Counted from the stretch's first letter, positions 23,731 to 33,049 are shown. The stretch: DNA of 64,000 nt from Paenibacillus sp. N3.4 (GCF_008017805.1 NZ_VRTT01000005.1:62001-126000), one strand, 5' to 3'. Notes: generated by a model not told the origin, from the sequence alone. Made by a program: numbers and translations.

Positions 23731-24719
23731 GCGATTCCACCTATATTCTCGGTGTTGATGGCGGGGGCTCCAAGACCTATGCGGTTATTGTCAACGCCCT
23801 AGGAGATAAAATCAGCAGCGGCGTTTCAGGCTCAAGCAATCATCAGGTTGTTGGGATCGAAAAGACGCTTACTCATATCAAGGAATCGATTGATCAAGCG
23901 CTGCAAGCCGCGGGGCTGTCTCACGCAGATATCGCCTTTGCTCAATACGGCATGGCAGGCCTTGATCGCGAAAGAGATTACGAGATTGTGAGGCCTGCCT
24001 TAGCAACACTTCCTTTCAATCGTTGGGATATGGTATGCGATACGATGGAGGGTCTGCGGACGGGGAGTCCCGACAATGTTGGCGTCGTGCTTCTCTGCGG
24101 CAGCGGAACGAACGCGGCGGGCAGGAATGAAGCAGGTGAAAGTATTCAAGTGGGGGGCATCGGTTATTTGTATGGCGACTCCCTTGGGTCTAATTATATG
24201 GCGACTACGATGTTTCGAGCAGCGGTTAGGTCTTGGGAAGGCCGTGAAATTCCGTCCATACTGCCGGATAAATTGCTTAACTACTTTGGATTCAGCCATA
24301 TGGAAGATCTGATTAACGATTTCTTGGATCGAGAAATATACCAAATCCGCGAGGGTAGACTTACAGTTTCTCTGCATGAAGCTGCCAACGAAGGGGATTT
24401 GCTGGCCATTAAACTGTTGAAGGAAGCGGGCAGAGAATTGGGTATCACAGGCAATGCTGTGATTCGCAAGCTTGGCGGGTTCAAGAAACAACCGATTCCG
24501 ATTGTGCTGGTAGGCAGTGTCATTCAGAAGGGGCGAAGCCCGATTCTTTTGGATGAATTACGCAGGACATTGGAACTCGAAAATGGAGAAATTGAATTGA
24601 TTATTCCCGAAATGGCTCCTGTATATGGAGCGATTCTGCTAGCCATGGACCATTTGCAAATCCCAACAAGTGAAGAGATACATCGGAAATTTACTGTAAA
24701 TGGAGGATATGAATCATGA
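23727..24719 (+). CDS. BadF/BadG/BcrA/BcrD-type sugar kinase (N-acetylglucosamine kinase-like)
   Basis: A 330-residue ASKHA-fold kinase. The phosphate-1 loop GVDGGGSKTYAVIV is at residues 9-22, and further landmarks are CGSGTNAAG and GGIGYLYGDSLGS near 140-155. Members phosphorylate N-acetylglucosamine, glucosamine or related sugars with ATP. It starts in an ATGA overlap with the permease and ends in another ATGA overlap with the GH4 gene, so it is tightly coupled to both. It probably phosphorylates the imported sugar so that the 6-phospho glycosidase can act (inference). Confidence 0.85.
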   Translation: MSDSTYILGVDGGGSKTYAVIVNALGDKISSGVSGSSNHQVVGIEKTLTHIKESIDQALQAAGLSHADIAFAQYGMAGLDRERDYEIVRPALATLPFNRWDMVCDTMEGLRTGSPDNVGVVLLCGSGTNAAGRNEAGESIQVGGIGYLYGDSLGSNYMATTMFRAAVRSWEGREIPSILPDKLLNYFGFSHMEDLINDFLDREIYQIREGRLTVSLHEAANEGDLLAIKLLKEAGRELGITGNAVIRKLGGFKKQPIPIVLVGSVIQKGRSPILLDELRRTLELENGEIELIIPEMAPVYGAILLAMDHLQIPTSEEIHRKFTVNGGYES

Positions 24720-26026
24720 AGAAACCACATTTGAAAATTGCTGTTATTGGCGGGGGATCATCCTACACGCCTGAGTTAATAGAAGGTTTTATTAAACGTT
24801 ATGAAGAATTACCGGTCAAGGATTTATATTTGGTGGACATTGAAGAAGGTCGTGAAAAGCTTGAAATCGTTGGTAATTTGGCAAAAAGAATGCTGGAGAA
24901 AGCGAACGTACCGATCCAAGTCCATTTGACCTTTGATCGCCGCGAAGCCATTAAGGATGCTGATTTCGTAACTACACAGCTTCGTGTAGGTCTGTTGGAG
25001 GCACGCGGCCGCGATGAACGCATTCCACTCAAATACAATTGTATTGGTCAAGAAACGACAGGTGCTGGCGGATTTGCCAAAGGATTGCGGACGATTCCGG
25101 TCATTTTGGACATCTGTAAGGATATGGAAGAGCTTGCCCCGAATGCGTTCTTGGTCAATTTTACGAACCCAGCCGGGATGGTTACAGAAGCTGTGCTTAA
25201 ATATTCCAAAATACGTACCATTGGTTTATGTAATTTACCGATCGAAACCAAAATGCAAATCGCCGGTTTAATGGATGTGGACGTGTCCAAGATTGATATT
25301 GAAATGGTCGGCATCAATCATTTGAACTGGACGACCAAAATCTTCGTCGATGGCGAGGATCGCACAGACGAAATTTTGTTCCAAGCCTCAGGAGAAAGCA
25401 AATTTACGATGACGAATATCCCTGGATTCGCCTGGAGTCAAGAATTTATTCAATCCTTGGGTTCTTTGCCATGCGGATATCATCGCTACTATTATATGAA
25501 AGAAAAAATGTTGAAGAAGCAGTTGGAAGAAATCGAAACCAAAGGAAGCCGTGCGGAAATCGTGAAGCAAGTTGAACACGAGCTGTTCGAGCTTTACAAA
25601 GATCCGGATCTTGCGATCAAACCGAAGCAGTTGGAGCTGCGGGGAGGCGCTTTTTATTCAGAAGCCGCACTCAACTTGATTTCCTCCATCTACAACAATA
25701 AGAAAGACGTGCAAATTGTGAATGTCCAAAATAATGGCACGATTCCAAGCTTGCCTAACGATGCTTCAATCGAAGTGAATTGTGTGATCAGCTCAGATGG
25801 CGCGAAACCTGTGCAAATCACAACACCGATGAATGCCAAAATTCGCGGTCTTTTGCAGGTTGTCAAAGCTTATGAAGAGCTTGCGGTCGAAGCGGCGGTT
25901 AAAGGTGACTACCATGCTGCGCTTCAGGCACTAACCATTCATCCGCTCGTTGGTTCTGTGGATATTGCAAAGCCATTGCTGGATGACATTCTTGCGGAAA
26001 ATAAACAATATTTACCTCAATTCTAA
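24716..26026 (+). CDS. GH4 6-phospho-beta-glucosidase family enzyme
   Basis: A 436-residue NAD- and Mn-dependent glycoside hydrolase of family GH4. The NAD loop IAVIGGGSSYTPEL lies at residues 8-21, and the metal/substrate residues are in NFTNPAG, GLCNLPIE (Cys) and GINHLNW (His). LicH/CelF-type GH4 enzymes hydrolyse 6-phospho-beta-glucosides by a redox-elimination mechanism. Such enzymes usually follow a PTS; here the transporter is ABC type and a kinase is encoded just upstream, so phosphorylation must occur inside the cell. The operon ends with a terminator. Confidence 0.88.
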   Translation: MKKPHLKIAVIGGGSSYTPELIEGFIKRYEELPVKDLYLVDIEEGREKLEIVGNLAKRMLEKANVPIQVHLTFDRREAIKDADFVTTQLRVGLLEARGRDERIPLKYNCIGQETTGAGGFAKGLRTIPVILDICKDMEELAPNAFLVNFTNPAGMVTEAVLKYSKIRTIGLCNLPIETKMQIAGLMDVDVSKIDIEMVGINHLNWTTKIFVDGEDRTDEILFQASGESKFTMTNIPGFAWSQEFIQSLGSLPCGYHRYYYMKEKMLKKQLEEIETKGSRAEIVKQVEHELFELYKDPDLAIKPKQLELRGGAFYSEAALNLISSIYNNKKDVQIVNVQNNGTIPSLPNDASIEVNCVISSDGAKPVQITTPMNAKIRGLLQVVKAYEELAVEAAVKGDYHAALQALTIHPLVGSVDIAKPLLDDILAENKQYLPQF

Positions 26027-26058
26027 GTATAAGAGGAGCAAGTGCTTTACAATTAAAT

Positions 26059-26102
26059 AAAACAAACAGCGTTGGCTAGGAAGTGCCGACGCTATTTGTT
26101 TT
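26059..26102 (+). terminator. Terminator of the sugar ABC operon
   Basis: AAAACAAACAGCGTTGGC pairs with GCCGACGCTATTTGTTTT, ending in TTTT, 33 bases after the GH4 stop. Confidence 0.75.
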
Positions 26103-26123
26103 GCCTTTGAAAAAGCCATAAAC

Positions 26124-26165
26124 AAAAAGAAGTCCCAGACTAGATGATTTCTAGGTTGGGACTTC
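26124..26165 (-). terminator. Terminator of the small membrane protein gene
   Basis: On the minus strand GAAGTCCCAACCTAGA pairs with TCTAGTCTGGGACTTC and is followed by TTTTT, just after the stop at 26188. Confidence 0.8.
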
Positions 26166-26187
26166 TCTCGTTCGCAGGACTATTCGG

Positions 26188-26745
26188 TTAAGCGCCGATA
26201 CTTTGACCCGCTGCTGTAGGGCGTGAGTGAGGCATGAGCAATAGCTCACTTAAGTCTGACATGCTTATAACCAGACGATTGATTTCATTTGTTGTATAAG
26301 AAAGCTGCTCTGTTCGCTGTTCAAGCTGGGCGAGGGAGATCCCAATCCAGTTTTTCTTGCTGCGATCTAAGAGTAGGTCAAATTTCAGTACAGTCATTGT
26401 TGCCGCAAATGGATCTGGCTTTACATAAACATCTTTCATAATATCATCCAGATGGAAGTAAAGTTTGGCTCGATTCCAATTCACATAACCAGGATCAAAC
26501 AGGATAACCAGTAAATCTGAGTCCGCAGCATCCGCGTTTTCCATTTTGATCAGTCGGACAGCGCCTTTGGCTTGATTAGGCTTAATAAACTGGCTGGTCC
26601 GAATATCAGGCAGAAAAGGAACGATTAGCAGAGGACACACGCTAGCCACATATAAATAAGTGGTTGACTGGAATAGAAGAGAGAGTACAATGAAAATCAA
26701 AAAGAGTAACGAGCTTATGAGGAGTCCAAATGTTTTTGGTTTCAT
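26188..26745 (-). CDS. Hypothetical membrane protein
   Basis: A 185-residue protein with two adjacent hydrophobic segments (residues about 7-25 and 30-48) and a soluble, probably cytoplasmic, remainder. Only a weak ribosome site (GGCGGGAAC) precedes the ATG. It has its own terminator. I do not recognise the family; the soluble part has no motif I can name. It is convergent with the sugar ABC operon and divergent from the MFS gene. Confidence 0.6.
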   Translation of the reverse strand: MKPKTFGLLISSLLFLIFIVLSLLFQSTTYLYVASVCPLLIVPFLPDIRTSQFIKPNQAKGAVRLIKMENADAADSDLLVILFDPGYVNWNRAKLYFHLDDIMKDVYVKPDPFAATMTVLKFDLLLDRSKKNWIGISLAQLEQRTEQLSYTTNEINRLVISMSDLSELLLMPHSRPTAAGQSIGA

Positions 26746-26874
26746 AACGATACAATGTTCCCGCCTGACATGATAGATTAGGTAGACAGAACTATTTTAA
26801 CATAACCAGGCCTCATATTGTAAGCTGTAAGATCAGCCATTTCGACATTTGCATGTAATTGAGGAGAACACCCT

Positions 26875-28149
26875 ATGAAATTGTTAAGTGCATTTGGTAA
26901 ACCCAGGAAAAAAATATCCTCTAACCGGCGAAGCTTACTTGTGGCTACCTTTGAGGGATTTCCGGCCGTTATTATTTTTCAACTATTGGGAGGACCCTTC
27001 CTGACCGGATATTTGCTATATCTGGGAGCTACATCAACGGAGATCGGCTTTGTTCTGGCGATTACAACGGTCGTCAACGTCATCCAAATTGTCATGGCTG
27101 TGATGATGCAAAAATTCAGAAATCGCAAATTGATCCTGCTTATTTTCGCTTCCTCACACCGGTTGTTATGGACCTCTGTTGGGTTGATCCCGTTTATTTT
27201 CCCCAAAGATCTATGGGTAATTATGTATATGGTGTTATATACAGCCGCCCATTTGGGCAATGCTGCTGGTGGTGTCGTGTGGACATCTTTAATCAGCGAT
27301 GCCGTGCCAGGTCCCGTACGGGGGCGCTATTTTGGTGTTCGGAATACGATATTAGGCGGAGTAAGCTCACTGGCGCTTTTTGTCGGGGGACAAATATTGG
27401 ATCGTTATCCCGGTGGTCAAGGCTTTGCATATTTGTTTATGATTTGTGGCGTTTGTGTGGTTTTAAACATTTTGGCTTTCACTCTATATCCTAACCCGCC
27501 ATTTGAGCCTTCGACGGCTACGAACCCGGTGGGCATGATCGGTAAGCCACTGAAAGATCGCACTTTCCTCAACGCTATTATGTTTCTGGCTGTTTTTTTA
27601 TTCGTACAGGGGATCACGGTGCCCCTCTTCTCCTACGTCATGTTGAAACTTATGCAAATTAATTATGAGACGGTTTCGCTCATTACTGTGGTGCATACAT
27701 TGGTCATGATGGCCAGCTATTATGTATGGGGTAATCTCAATACTCGTTACAGTGCTCAAACCTTGCTGTTATGGTCATTGCCGATTATTGCCTTGGCTTG
27801 CTTGCTTTGGGGGGCGATAGCCTTCATTCCAGCCATTGTTGTGTTATACGTCGTGCATATTGTGCTCGGAGTAGGATTAGGCGGATTCAATCAAATGGTG
27901 TTTACATTTACAATTGGAGATACGCCAAAGAGTGAGCGTCCGATGTATATAGCAACTTACTCGGCAATAACCGGCTTTGCAGCATTCCTTGGTCCTATTT
28001 TTGGCGGAAAAGTGTATGCGCTTATTTCGGATTCACCTATGTGGATACAAATATATGGAGTATCGACACTGGTGGGCGCTGTTTTACTCGTGCTTGGATT
28101 GTTGGTAGGACGATTGGTATTAGGCAAACAAATAAGGAGTGGAGCATAA
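26875..28149 (+). CDS. MFS transporter
   Basis: A 424-residue membrane protein with about twelve segments and GAGGAGA before the ATG. The loop VPGPVRGRYFGVRNTILGG near residues 143-162 and the repeated small-residue helices fit the major facilitator superfamily. The dehydrogenase gene follows after no gap (stop 28149, start 28150), so the transporter probably imports or exports a sugar or cyclitol handled by that enzyme; the substrate cannot be read from the sequence. Confidence 0.85.
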   Translation: MKLLSAFGKPRKKISSNRRSLLVATFEGFPAVIIFQLLGGPFLTGYLLYLGATSTEIGFVLAITTVVNVIQIVMAVMMQKFRNRKLILLIFASSHRLLWTSVGLIPFIFPKDLWVIMYMVLYTAAHLGNAAGGVVWTSLISDAVPGPVRGRYFGVRNTILGGVSSLALFVGGQILDRYPGGQGFAYLFMICGVCVVLNILAFTLYPNPPFEPSTATNPVGMIGKPLKDRTFLNAIMFLAVFLFVQGITVPLFSYVMLKLMQINYETVSLITVVHTLVMMASYYVWGNLNTRYSAQTLLLWSLPIIALACLLWGAIAFIPAIVVLYVVHIVLGVGLGGFNQMVFTFTIGDTPKSERPMYIATYSAITGFAAFLGPIFGGKVYALISDSPMWIQIYGVSTLVGAVLLVLGLLVGRLVLGKQIRSGA

Positions 28150-29073
28150 ATGATTAAAAAAAGAGTTGCTTTAGTCGGTCTTGGCGACATCGCACAAAAG
28201 GTTTATCTACCGCTGCTGTCGGTGAATGAACAAGTAGATCTAGTTGGGATTATGAGCTCTACACCGTCAACGGTTGAACGTGTGAAAAACAAATATCGCA
28301 TTCCATACGGAACAACGAAGCTGGAGGAGCTGCTAGCGCAAGGATTGGATGCCGTGTTCATTCATAGTCCGACTCCTACGCATTATGAGATCACGATGAA
28401 ATGTTTAGAGCAAGGTGTAGCTGTCTATGTGGACAAGCCTTTATCCTATGTTTGGGAGCAATCCGTGGAGATGGCTGCCTATGCAGAACGAAAAGGTATT
28501 TTGCTGGCGGCAGGATTCAATCGCAGATTTGCACCCCTCTACATCGAAGCTAAACAATGGCTGCAAGAAGCTGGTGGATTCGACTGGTGTTCAGCAGTCA
28601 AGCATCGCATTAAGCAGCAAGGACATAGCGCCAAGGAAACGCTCTACGACGATCTCATTCATATGTTGGACCTTTTGTTATGGATGGGAGAAAGCCCCTA
28701 TGAAATTCATACATATAACCAACAAGTAAATGAACAAGGAAAATTACTGCACGCTTCAGGAACACTGGCATTCGGCTCTTCGCTCGGCAATTATAGTATG
28801 GTAAGACTGGCAGGCATTGATTTGGAAAAAATCGAGCTGCACGGAAACGGAAGATCCGTAGAAGTAACGAATCTAGAGACATCTGTGTTTTATGAAATGG
28901 GGGCAGCACCGCGAATCCGCTCATTTGGCAGTTGGGATACGGTGCTGGAACGTCGTGGCTTTGCCGGAGTTGTTCAGCATTTTTTGGAGAGCATAGACAA
29001 TCCCAACGCTTGCAGCATCCGCGGGGATTTGGTTCTAAGCTCGCATCAGTTGGTTGAACGATTATCTATATAA
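28150..29073 (+). CDS. Gfo/Idh/MocA-family oxidoreductase
   Basis: A 307-residue NAD(P)-dependent sugar or cyclitol dehydrogenase. The Rossmann motif ALVGLGDIAQKVYLP is at residues 7-21; VDKPLSY carries the conserved Lys of the family, and DDLIHMLDLLLW the catalytic-site His region. AAGGAGTGG precedes the start, inside the end of the MFS gene, so the pair forms an operon. Confidence 0.87.
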   Translation: MIKKRVALVGLGDIAQKVYLPLLSVNEQVDLVGIMSSTPSTVERVKNKYRIPYGTTKLEELLAQGLDAVFIHSPTPTHYEITMKCLEQGVAVYVDKPLSYVWEQSVEMAAYAERKGILLAAGFNRRFAPLYIEAKQWLQEAGGFDWCSAVKHRIKQQGHSAKETLYDDLIHMLDLLLWMGESPYEIHTYNQQVNEQGKLLHASGTLAFGSSLGNYSMVRLAGIDLEKIELHGNGRSVEVTNLETSVFYEMGAAPRIRSFGSWDTVLERRGFAGVVQHFLESIDNPNACSIRGDLVLSSHQLVERLSI

Positions 29074-29088
29074 ATAAGATCATCTAAG

Positions 29089-29117
29089 CCCAATCTCCTA
29101 GAGATTGGGTGTTTTTC
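29089..29117 (+). terminator. Terminator after the Gfo/Idh/MocA gene
   Basis: CCCAATCTC, a CTA loop and GAGATTGGG are followed by TGTTTTT. Confidence 0.85.
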
Positions 29118-29214
29118 TTAGTAGGACGGCGAAGTCGTTGATCCTTGACATTATAGAATTTATAAATTTTCGGGGTTTGCTCTATTGCATTGTCATTCCA
29201 TGTAAAGTAAGTAT

Positions 29215-30449
29215 TTACATATTTACATGCGTTCTCTTATATAAAACTGGTATTGCCGCTGCTATAAGGATCATACCCATAAAAGCGGGTGCGGCATGAC
29301 CAAGTGATACATAGATTTGACCTCCAATGATAGGCCCAATCATTCTTGCTAAAGCCTGAATAGATTGGCTACCTCCTTGAATCCTTCCTTGTTCACCAGA
29401 ATCGACAGACTTGGAGAGCATCCCATTGAATGAAGGCCCAAAGATCGAATCACCAAAACCAAATATAAACATTCCAGCGATAAGAAGAGGATAGAACGAG
29501 AACAAAGTAGATGCTGCAATAAGACTGTAGCCTATAATCTCCGAAACCATTCCAAGAATTGCTATCTGTTTATCACTAAGTTTTTTCAAAAGCTTTGGCA
29601 TTATGAAACCTTGTGAAATGATGTCTTGGACGCCCATAATTGAAAACATAAGTCCGATTAGTGCGGGCTTCCAACTGAAAGTATCCATTGTAAATTGTGA
29701 AAAAACTGCCTGTAAAGATCCGTTGGGTATCCAAAGTAAGAACGCTGAGACAAGCAGCCTATTTAAGTTTTTCGTGGAAAGTATGTTTGCAAGCTGTGTA
29801 AATGGATTCAGTCTTACAAAGGTAATCTCTTTCAGTCTATTATTCTTGGCAAGGCTCTCAGGCATAAAAAAGAATCCATAAACAACATTCAATAAAGTTA
29901 TTACTGCTCCAAAATACATGGGTACAGAATAACCAAACTTGGCAAGTAATCCGCCTAGAGTTGGGCCAATGACGGTGCCTACACCTACAACCGCACTCAC
30001 CCATCCAAAGTATTTGTTCTCTGTTCTGGAGGAATGATGTCTGCAAAGTAGGCGAAGATAGTGCCTATGCTCCCGCCTGTTATACCCTCTATTATACGCC
30101 CAGCAAATAGTACCCATAGAGCTCCTCCTATGCCAAAAACTAAGTACCCGATTGCGGAACCCAAAAGGCATACTAAGAGCAATGGACGACGGCCAAATTT
30201 GTCGCTCAAAGCTCCAAGTACGGGGGCCGCAAAAAACACGCAGAATGCATAAACAGAGGTCAGCAGCGTAACAACTATAGCTTGTTCTCCCGGATTGCTT
30301 GTATAAGGCTGAACTGAGAATGGGACGACAGGTGCTATGATACTGAAGCCTATTCCGCAAAGAAACACAGAGATAAGACCGAATATTAAAGCGTGTTTAT
30401 CTATGGTTTGTTCTGTGCCCTGTTTATTATGTGATCTAAAGATGGACAT
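29215..30449 (-). pseudogene. MFS drug-efflux transporter (TetA-like), frameshifted as sequenced
   Basis: The frame from ATG 30449 (GAGGAGAG before it) encodes an antiporter N terminus, including GALSDKFGRRPLLL (motif A), and runs to ADIIPPEQR. It then breaks; the next frame continues KYFGWVSAVVGVGTVIGPTLGG (antiporter motif C) to 29215. Restoring one T in the plus-strand run at 30013-30015 gives a complete protein of about 411 residues with twelve segments. It is preceded on the same strand by a MarR regulator gene. Likely a sequencing error or a recent mutation. Confidence 0.85.
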
Positions 30450-30480
30450 CTAAATTCTCTCCTCAAAAGTTATTATTTTA

Positions 30481-30531
30481 TTTCCTTGTCAACAAAATAA
30501 TAATTTTATTTTGTTTCCTTGTCAACAAAAT
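30481..30531 (-). repeat. Two 18-bp direct repeats in the efflux gene promoter region
   Basis: TTTCCTTGTCAACAAAAT occurs at 30481-30498 and again at 30514-30531, 33 bases apart (three helical turns). Each carries TTGACA on the minus strand. The upstream copy serves as the -35 of the efflux promoter; the other overlaps the early transcript. Confidence 0.75.
30494..30525 (-). promoter_or_regulatory. Promoter of the efflux MFS with MarR-type operator
   Basis: On the minus strand TTGACA (30520-30525) and TATTAT (30497-30502) have a 17-base spacer. The -10 lies in the near-palindrome AAAATAATAATTTT (30494-30507), which resembles the palindrome upstream of marR. Confidence 0.6.
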
Positions 30532-30539
30532 GATAGCAA

Positions 30540-30575
30540 TAAAAATGCAGCCTGTTCTCAATAGAGCCCGGCTGC
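30540..30575 (-). terminator. Terminator after the marR gene
   Basis: On the minus strand GCAGCC pairs with GGCTGC around an 18-base loop and is followed by ATTTTTATT. Confidence 0.5.
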
Positions 30576-30601
30576 CTGTGGTTTCATTTTCATTATTCAA
30601 A

Positions 30602-31075
30602 TTATTCCGACTTAATATCTATACCCAGTTTCTTTATTTCTGCATCCAGATGCCTACTATACTTTTCCACGAAGCTAAGCATACTGTCAAATTGTTCCTC
30701 GGTTACCTGCTCAAATACGGCTTTATCCCGCTCTTGAAACTCTTTGTGCAGGTCCTCATGGATTTTATAAATTACTTTCCCTTGCTCAGTAAGCCTAAAA
30801 TAGATTTCTTTCTTGTTATCCGACTTCTGGTAGCTTTCGATAAGGCCTTTTTTTATGAGCTTCTTAGTTATTTTACTTATGGCACCGAGAGTCATATAAA
30901 AGGACTCCGCAAGTTTTGTCACGTTGGAATCTACATTTTTTTCAATGTATTCGATGCAATGTACTTCAGAAGACTTATAACCCTTAAGACTGTCTTCCAT
31001 CTTATCCTTATTAAGCCAAACCATCTTGTTATATAAGTCCCTGAAACCCATTATGACCTGTTCTTCTTTGTTCAT
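30602..31075 (-). CDS. MarR-family transcriptional regulator
   Basis: A 157-residue protein from ATG 31075 (GGGAGGACAGG before it). It has a MarR winged helix: SSEVHCIEYIEKN, NVTKLAESFYMTLGAISKITKKLIKKGLIE and the wing SDNKKEIYFRLTEQG. It probably represses itself and the efflux gene downstream, since both promoters carry an AAAATAAT-type palindrome. The inducer is unknown. Confidence 0.88.
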   Translation of the reverse strand: MNKEEQVIMGFRDLYNKMVWLNKDKMEDSLKGYKSSEVHCIEYIEKNVDSNVTKLAESFYMTLGAISKITKKLIKKGLIESYQKSDNKKEIYFRLTEQGKVIYKIHEDLHKEFQERDKAVFEQVTEEQFDSMLSFVEKYSRHLDAEIKKLGIDIKSE

Positions 31076-31113
31076 GGCCTGTCCTCCCACCCGTTGGTGC
31101 ATTAACAATATTA

Positions 31114-31127
31114 AAATAATTATTTTT
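31114..31127. promoter_or_regulatory. MarR operator candidate upstream of marR
   Basis: AAAATAATTATTTT is a perfect 14-base palindrome about 40 bases upstream of the marR start. It has a near copy in the efflux promoter. Confidence 0.45.
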
Positions 31128-31259
31128 AAAATGGAATTGACCTTGTTCCTCGCTATATTCTATTCATAGGAATAAAATCCTGTAGGCGGGAAGCGTGAAA
31201 AGGGGTACACATTCCCTGCACGGAAAAAGGGATTAAGTTAATTATCTATGATATATTTA

Positions 31260-31930
31260 TTATAAGCAACATGGCGGCTTCCCCGTCTGCTCCTTAATCC
31301 GTTCACTCCACGTTCTACGTTTTAGCATTCGCTTTGCCTTGACAATCTATCTTCTCGCTGCTTTTTGCCATTCACTGACCAACTTCTTGCATAGGCTCTT
31401 GATCCGCCGCGAGTAAACCTCATAGTAACAGATCGTCTTAAAGTTCTCATCCGGGATATGCCGTATGAGTCTTCCGATGAATTCTTCTACGGAGATCACT
31501 TCTCTTTTCTCTTCTCCGTCCGTCTCATCCCGGTAACGAAACGTTACCATTTCCCCGTCATACTCTTCTATTCGGCTAACCGCTATCGCCGGTCTTCTTC
31601 TTCCACCCATCGTCACGAGCATATGTACATGAGGATTGAAGTTGAGACGTGACCGAAACGTATGCAGCCCAGCTATAATGCCGGGAGTCACCTTGTGCTT
31701 CTTCTCAAAATGCTCTTTGATTATCCGCACAGCCTCATCCATAAATTCTTTGAGTAATTTTTCCCGATGAAGTAAGAATACCTCACGTAATCCTTCGTCG
31801 ATTGTGAAGACGACATGCCGGTGGTTCACTTGGAATACGTCGTGTTCCAAGAGCCGCGCCCATTCCTCTTTTCTACTTCCTTCAGAACATTGGGACGAAG
31901 TTTATCCTTGTCGCCATCTATAGTATCATG
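31260..31930 (-). pseudogene. IS91-like transposase remnant
   Basis: The recognisable core (31347-31850) reads HDVFQVNHRHVVFTIDE, RLNFNPHVHMLVT and IPDENFKTICYYE, typical of IS91-family (Y2-type) transposases. Three lesions are visible. A short N-terminal piece (LRPNVLKEVEK, about 31875-31910) lies in another frame, directly joined to EEWARLLEHD, so the zinc-binding region is deleted. An in-frame TAG at 31347 stands where the family has Trp, and the frame continues with IVKAKRMLKRRTW. The C terminus is lost near 31260. No terminal repeats were found. Confidence 0.75.
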
Positions 31931-31970
31931 GAAGAAACTTGAAAAGATTTCCTTGGAAAGGAATACGGGC

Positions 31971-32966
31971 ATGTCCAAAGCAGATCATATGCTTTCTATT
32001 TTATGGCTACTGAAATCTCAAAAACGAGTAACAGCTAAACAACTAGCTGATAAGTTGGAAATCAACATCCGGACGGTTTATCGCTATATCGATGCTTTGT
32101 GCGCAAGCGGTGTTCCTATTATTTCTGATTCCGGCCATCATGGCGGCTACAGCCTACTTGGTGAATTTCGCGATTCGCCGCTGGTTTTTGATCAGGAGGA
32201 ACAAAAAGCACTCATTCAAGCTGCCGTTTTCGCTCATGAAGCGGGATACCCTTTTGGAGAGAAGCTTAGTCAAGCGATCGCCAAATTAAAAGTCTACACG
32301 AATCAAGATCAACTCGATTACATTCAGCTTCATGAAAAGGGGCTGGACGTCATCTCGCCACAAGCCGATGCCTCCCAAGTAGGGCTGCTTCAGGCATTAG
32401 AAGTTGCGGTAGCACAAAGCTATACCCATAACATCGATTACCAAAAAGGCTACGGCACGCACACGCAAGCTCGTTCTTTAGATCCATACGGGCTTGTTAA
32501 TTGGAAAAGCAAATGGTATGTAGTCGGTTACTGCCATCTTCGACAAGAGGTTCGGAGCTTTCGAGTAGATCGTATTCGGACGCTTACAGCTACAGAGAAG
32601 CGTTTTGAGAGGCCTGTGGATTTCTCTGCACGGAAATTTCTGTTATCTGGTCTGCTGCCTTCGGCTGCGGAGCAGGATAAGCTCATCTCCGTCCGAATAA
32701 CAGGAAAAGAGCAAGCGCTCGATGATCTTTGCGGACATTGGGTTTTGTGTCATGGACTGGTGGAACGTTCACGGCTAGAAGCACATTTTAAGCTGGAAGA
32801 GGGGGCTATTTTGCACAGTCTTCCGTATTTCCTGCTTCAGTATGGAGGGACGATTCAAGTGAATGAGCCGCAATTTCTCAAAGAACAGATGGTGGAGGTG
32901 ACGCGTAATTTACATCAGTATTACAAGGGAAATCTTCATGAAGGGAATTCTGGGAAAGTTGACTGA
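31971..32966 (+). CDS. WYL-domain HTH transcriptional regulator (YafY-like)
   Basis: The start is ATG 31971 with GGAAAGGA before it; the longer frame upstream would overlap the transposase remnant. The 331-residue protein has an HTH_11 domain (residues about 5-60, KRVTAKQLADKLEINIRTVYRYI in outline), then a WYL effector domain with LVNWKSKWYVVGYC and RSFRVDRI. Such regulators often respond to small ligands or nucleic acids. It probably controls the VOC and DinB genes that follow; an inverted repeat lies between. Confidence 0.86.
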   Translation: MSKADHMLSILWLLKSQKRVTAKQLADKLEINIRTVYRYIDALCASGVPIISDSGHHGGYSLLGEFRDSPLVFDQEEQKALIQAAVFAHEAGYPFGEKLSQAIAKLKVYTNQDQLDYIQLHEKGLDVISPQADASQVGLLQALEVAVAQSYTHNIDYQKGYGTHTQARSLDPYGLVNWKSKWYVVGYCHLRQEVRSFRVDRIRTLTATEKRFERPVDFSARKFLLSGLLPSAAEQDKLISVRITGKEQALDDLCGHWVLCHGLVERSRLEAHFKLEEGAILHSLPYFLLQYGGTIQVNEPQFLKEQMVEVTRNLHQYYKGNLHEGNSGKVD

Positions 32967-32983
32967 CCGTCTTTGTCAGTGAA
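32959..32983. promoter_or_regulatory. Inverted repeat before the VOC gene
   Basis: TTGACTGAC and GTCAGTGAA form an inverted repeat (8 of 9 positions) with a 7-base spacer, overlapping the WYL gene stop. It includes a TTGTCA that could be a -35 (weak TAAGTG -10 at 32996). Possible operator of the WYL regulator. Confidence 0.35.
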
Positions 32984-33049
32984 CATTGGTTATGATAAGT
33001 GTATGAAGCATGCATACATGTTGGAATAGCCAATTGGAGGAAAAAGACG

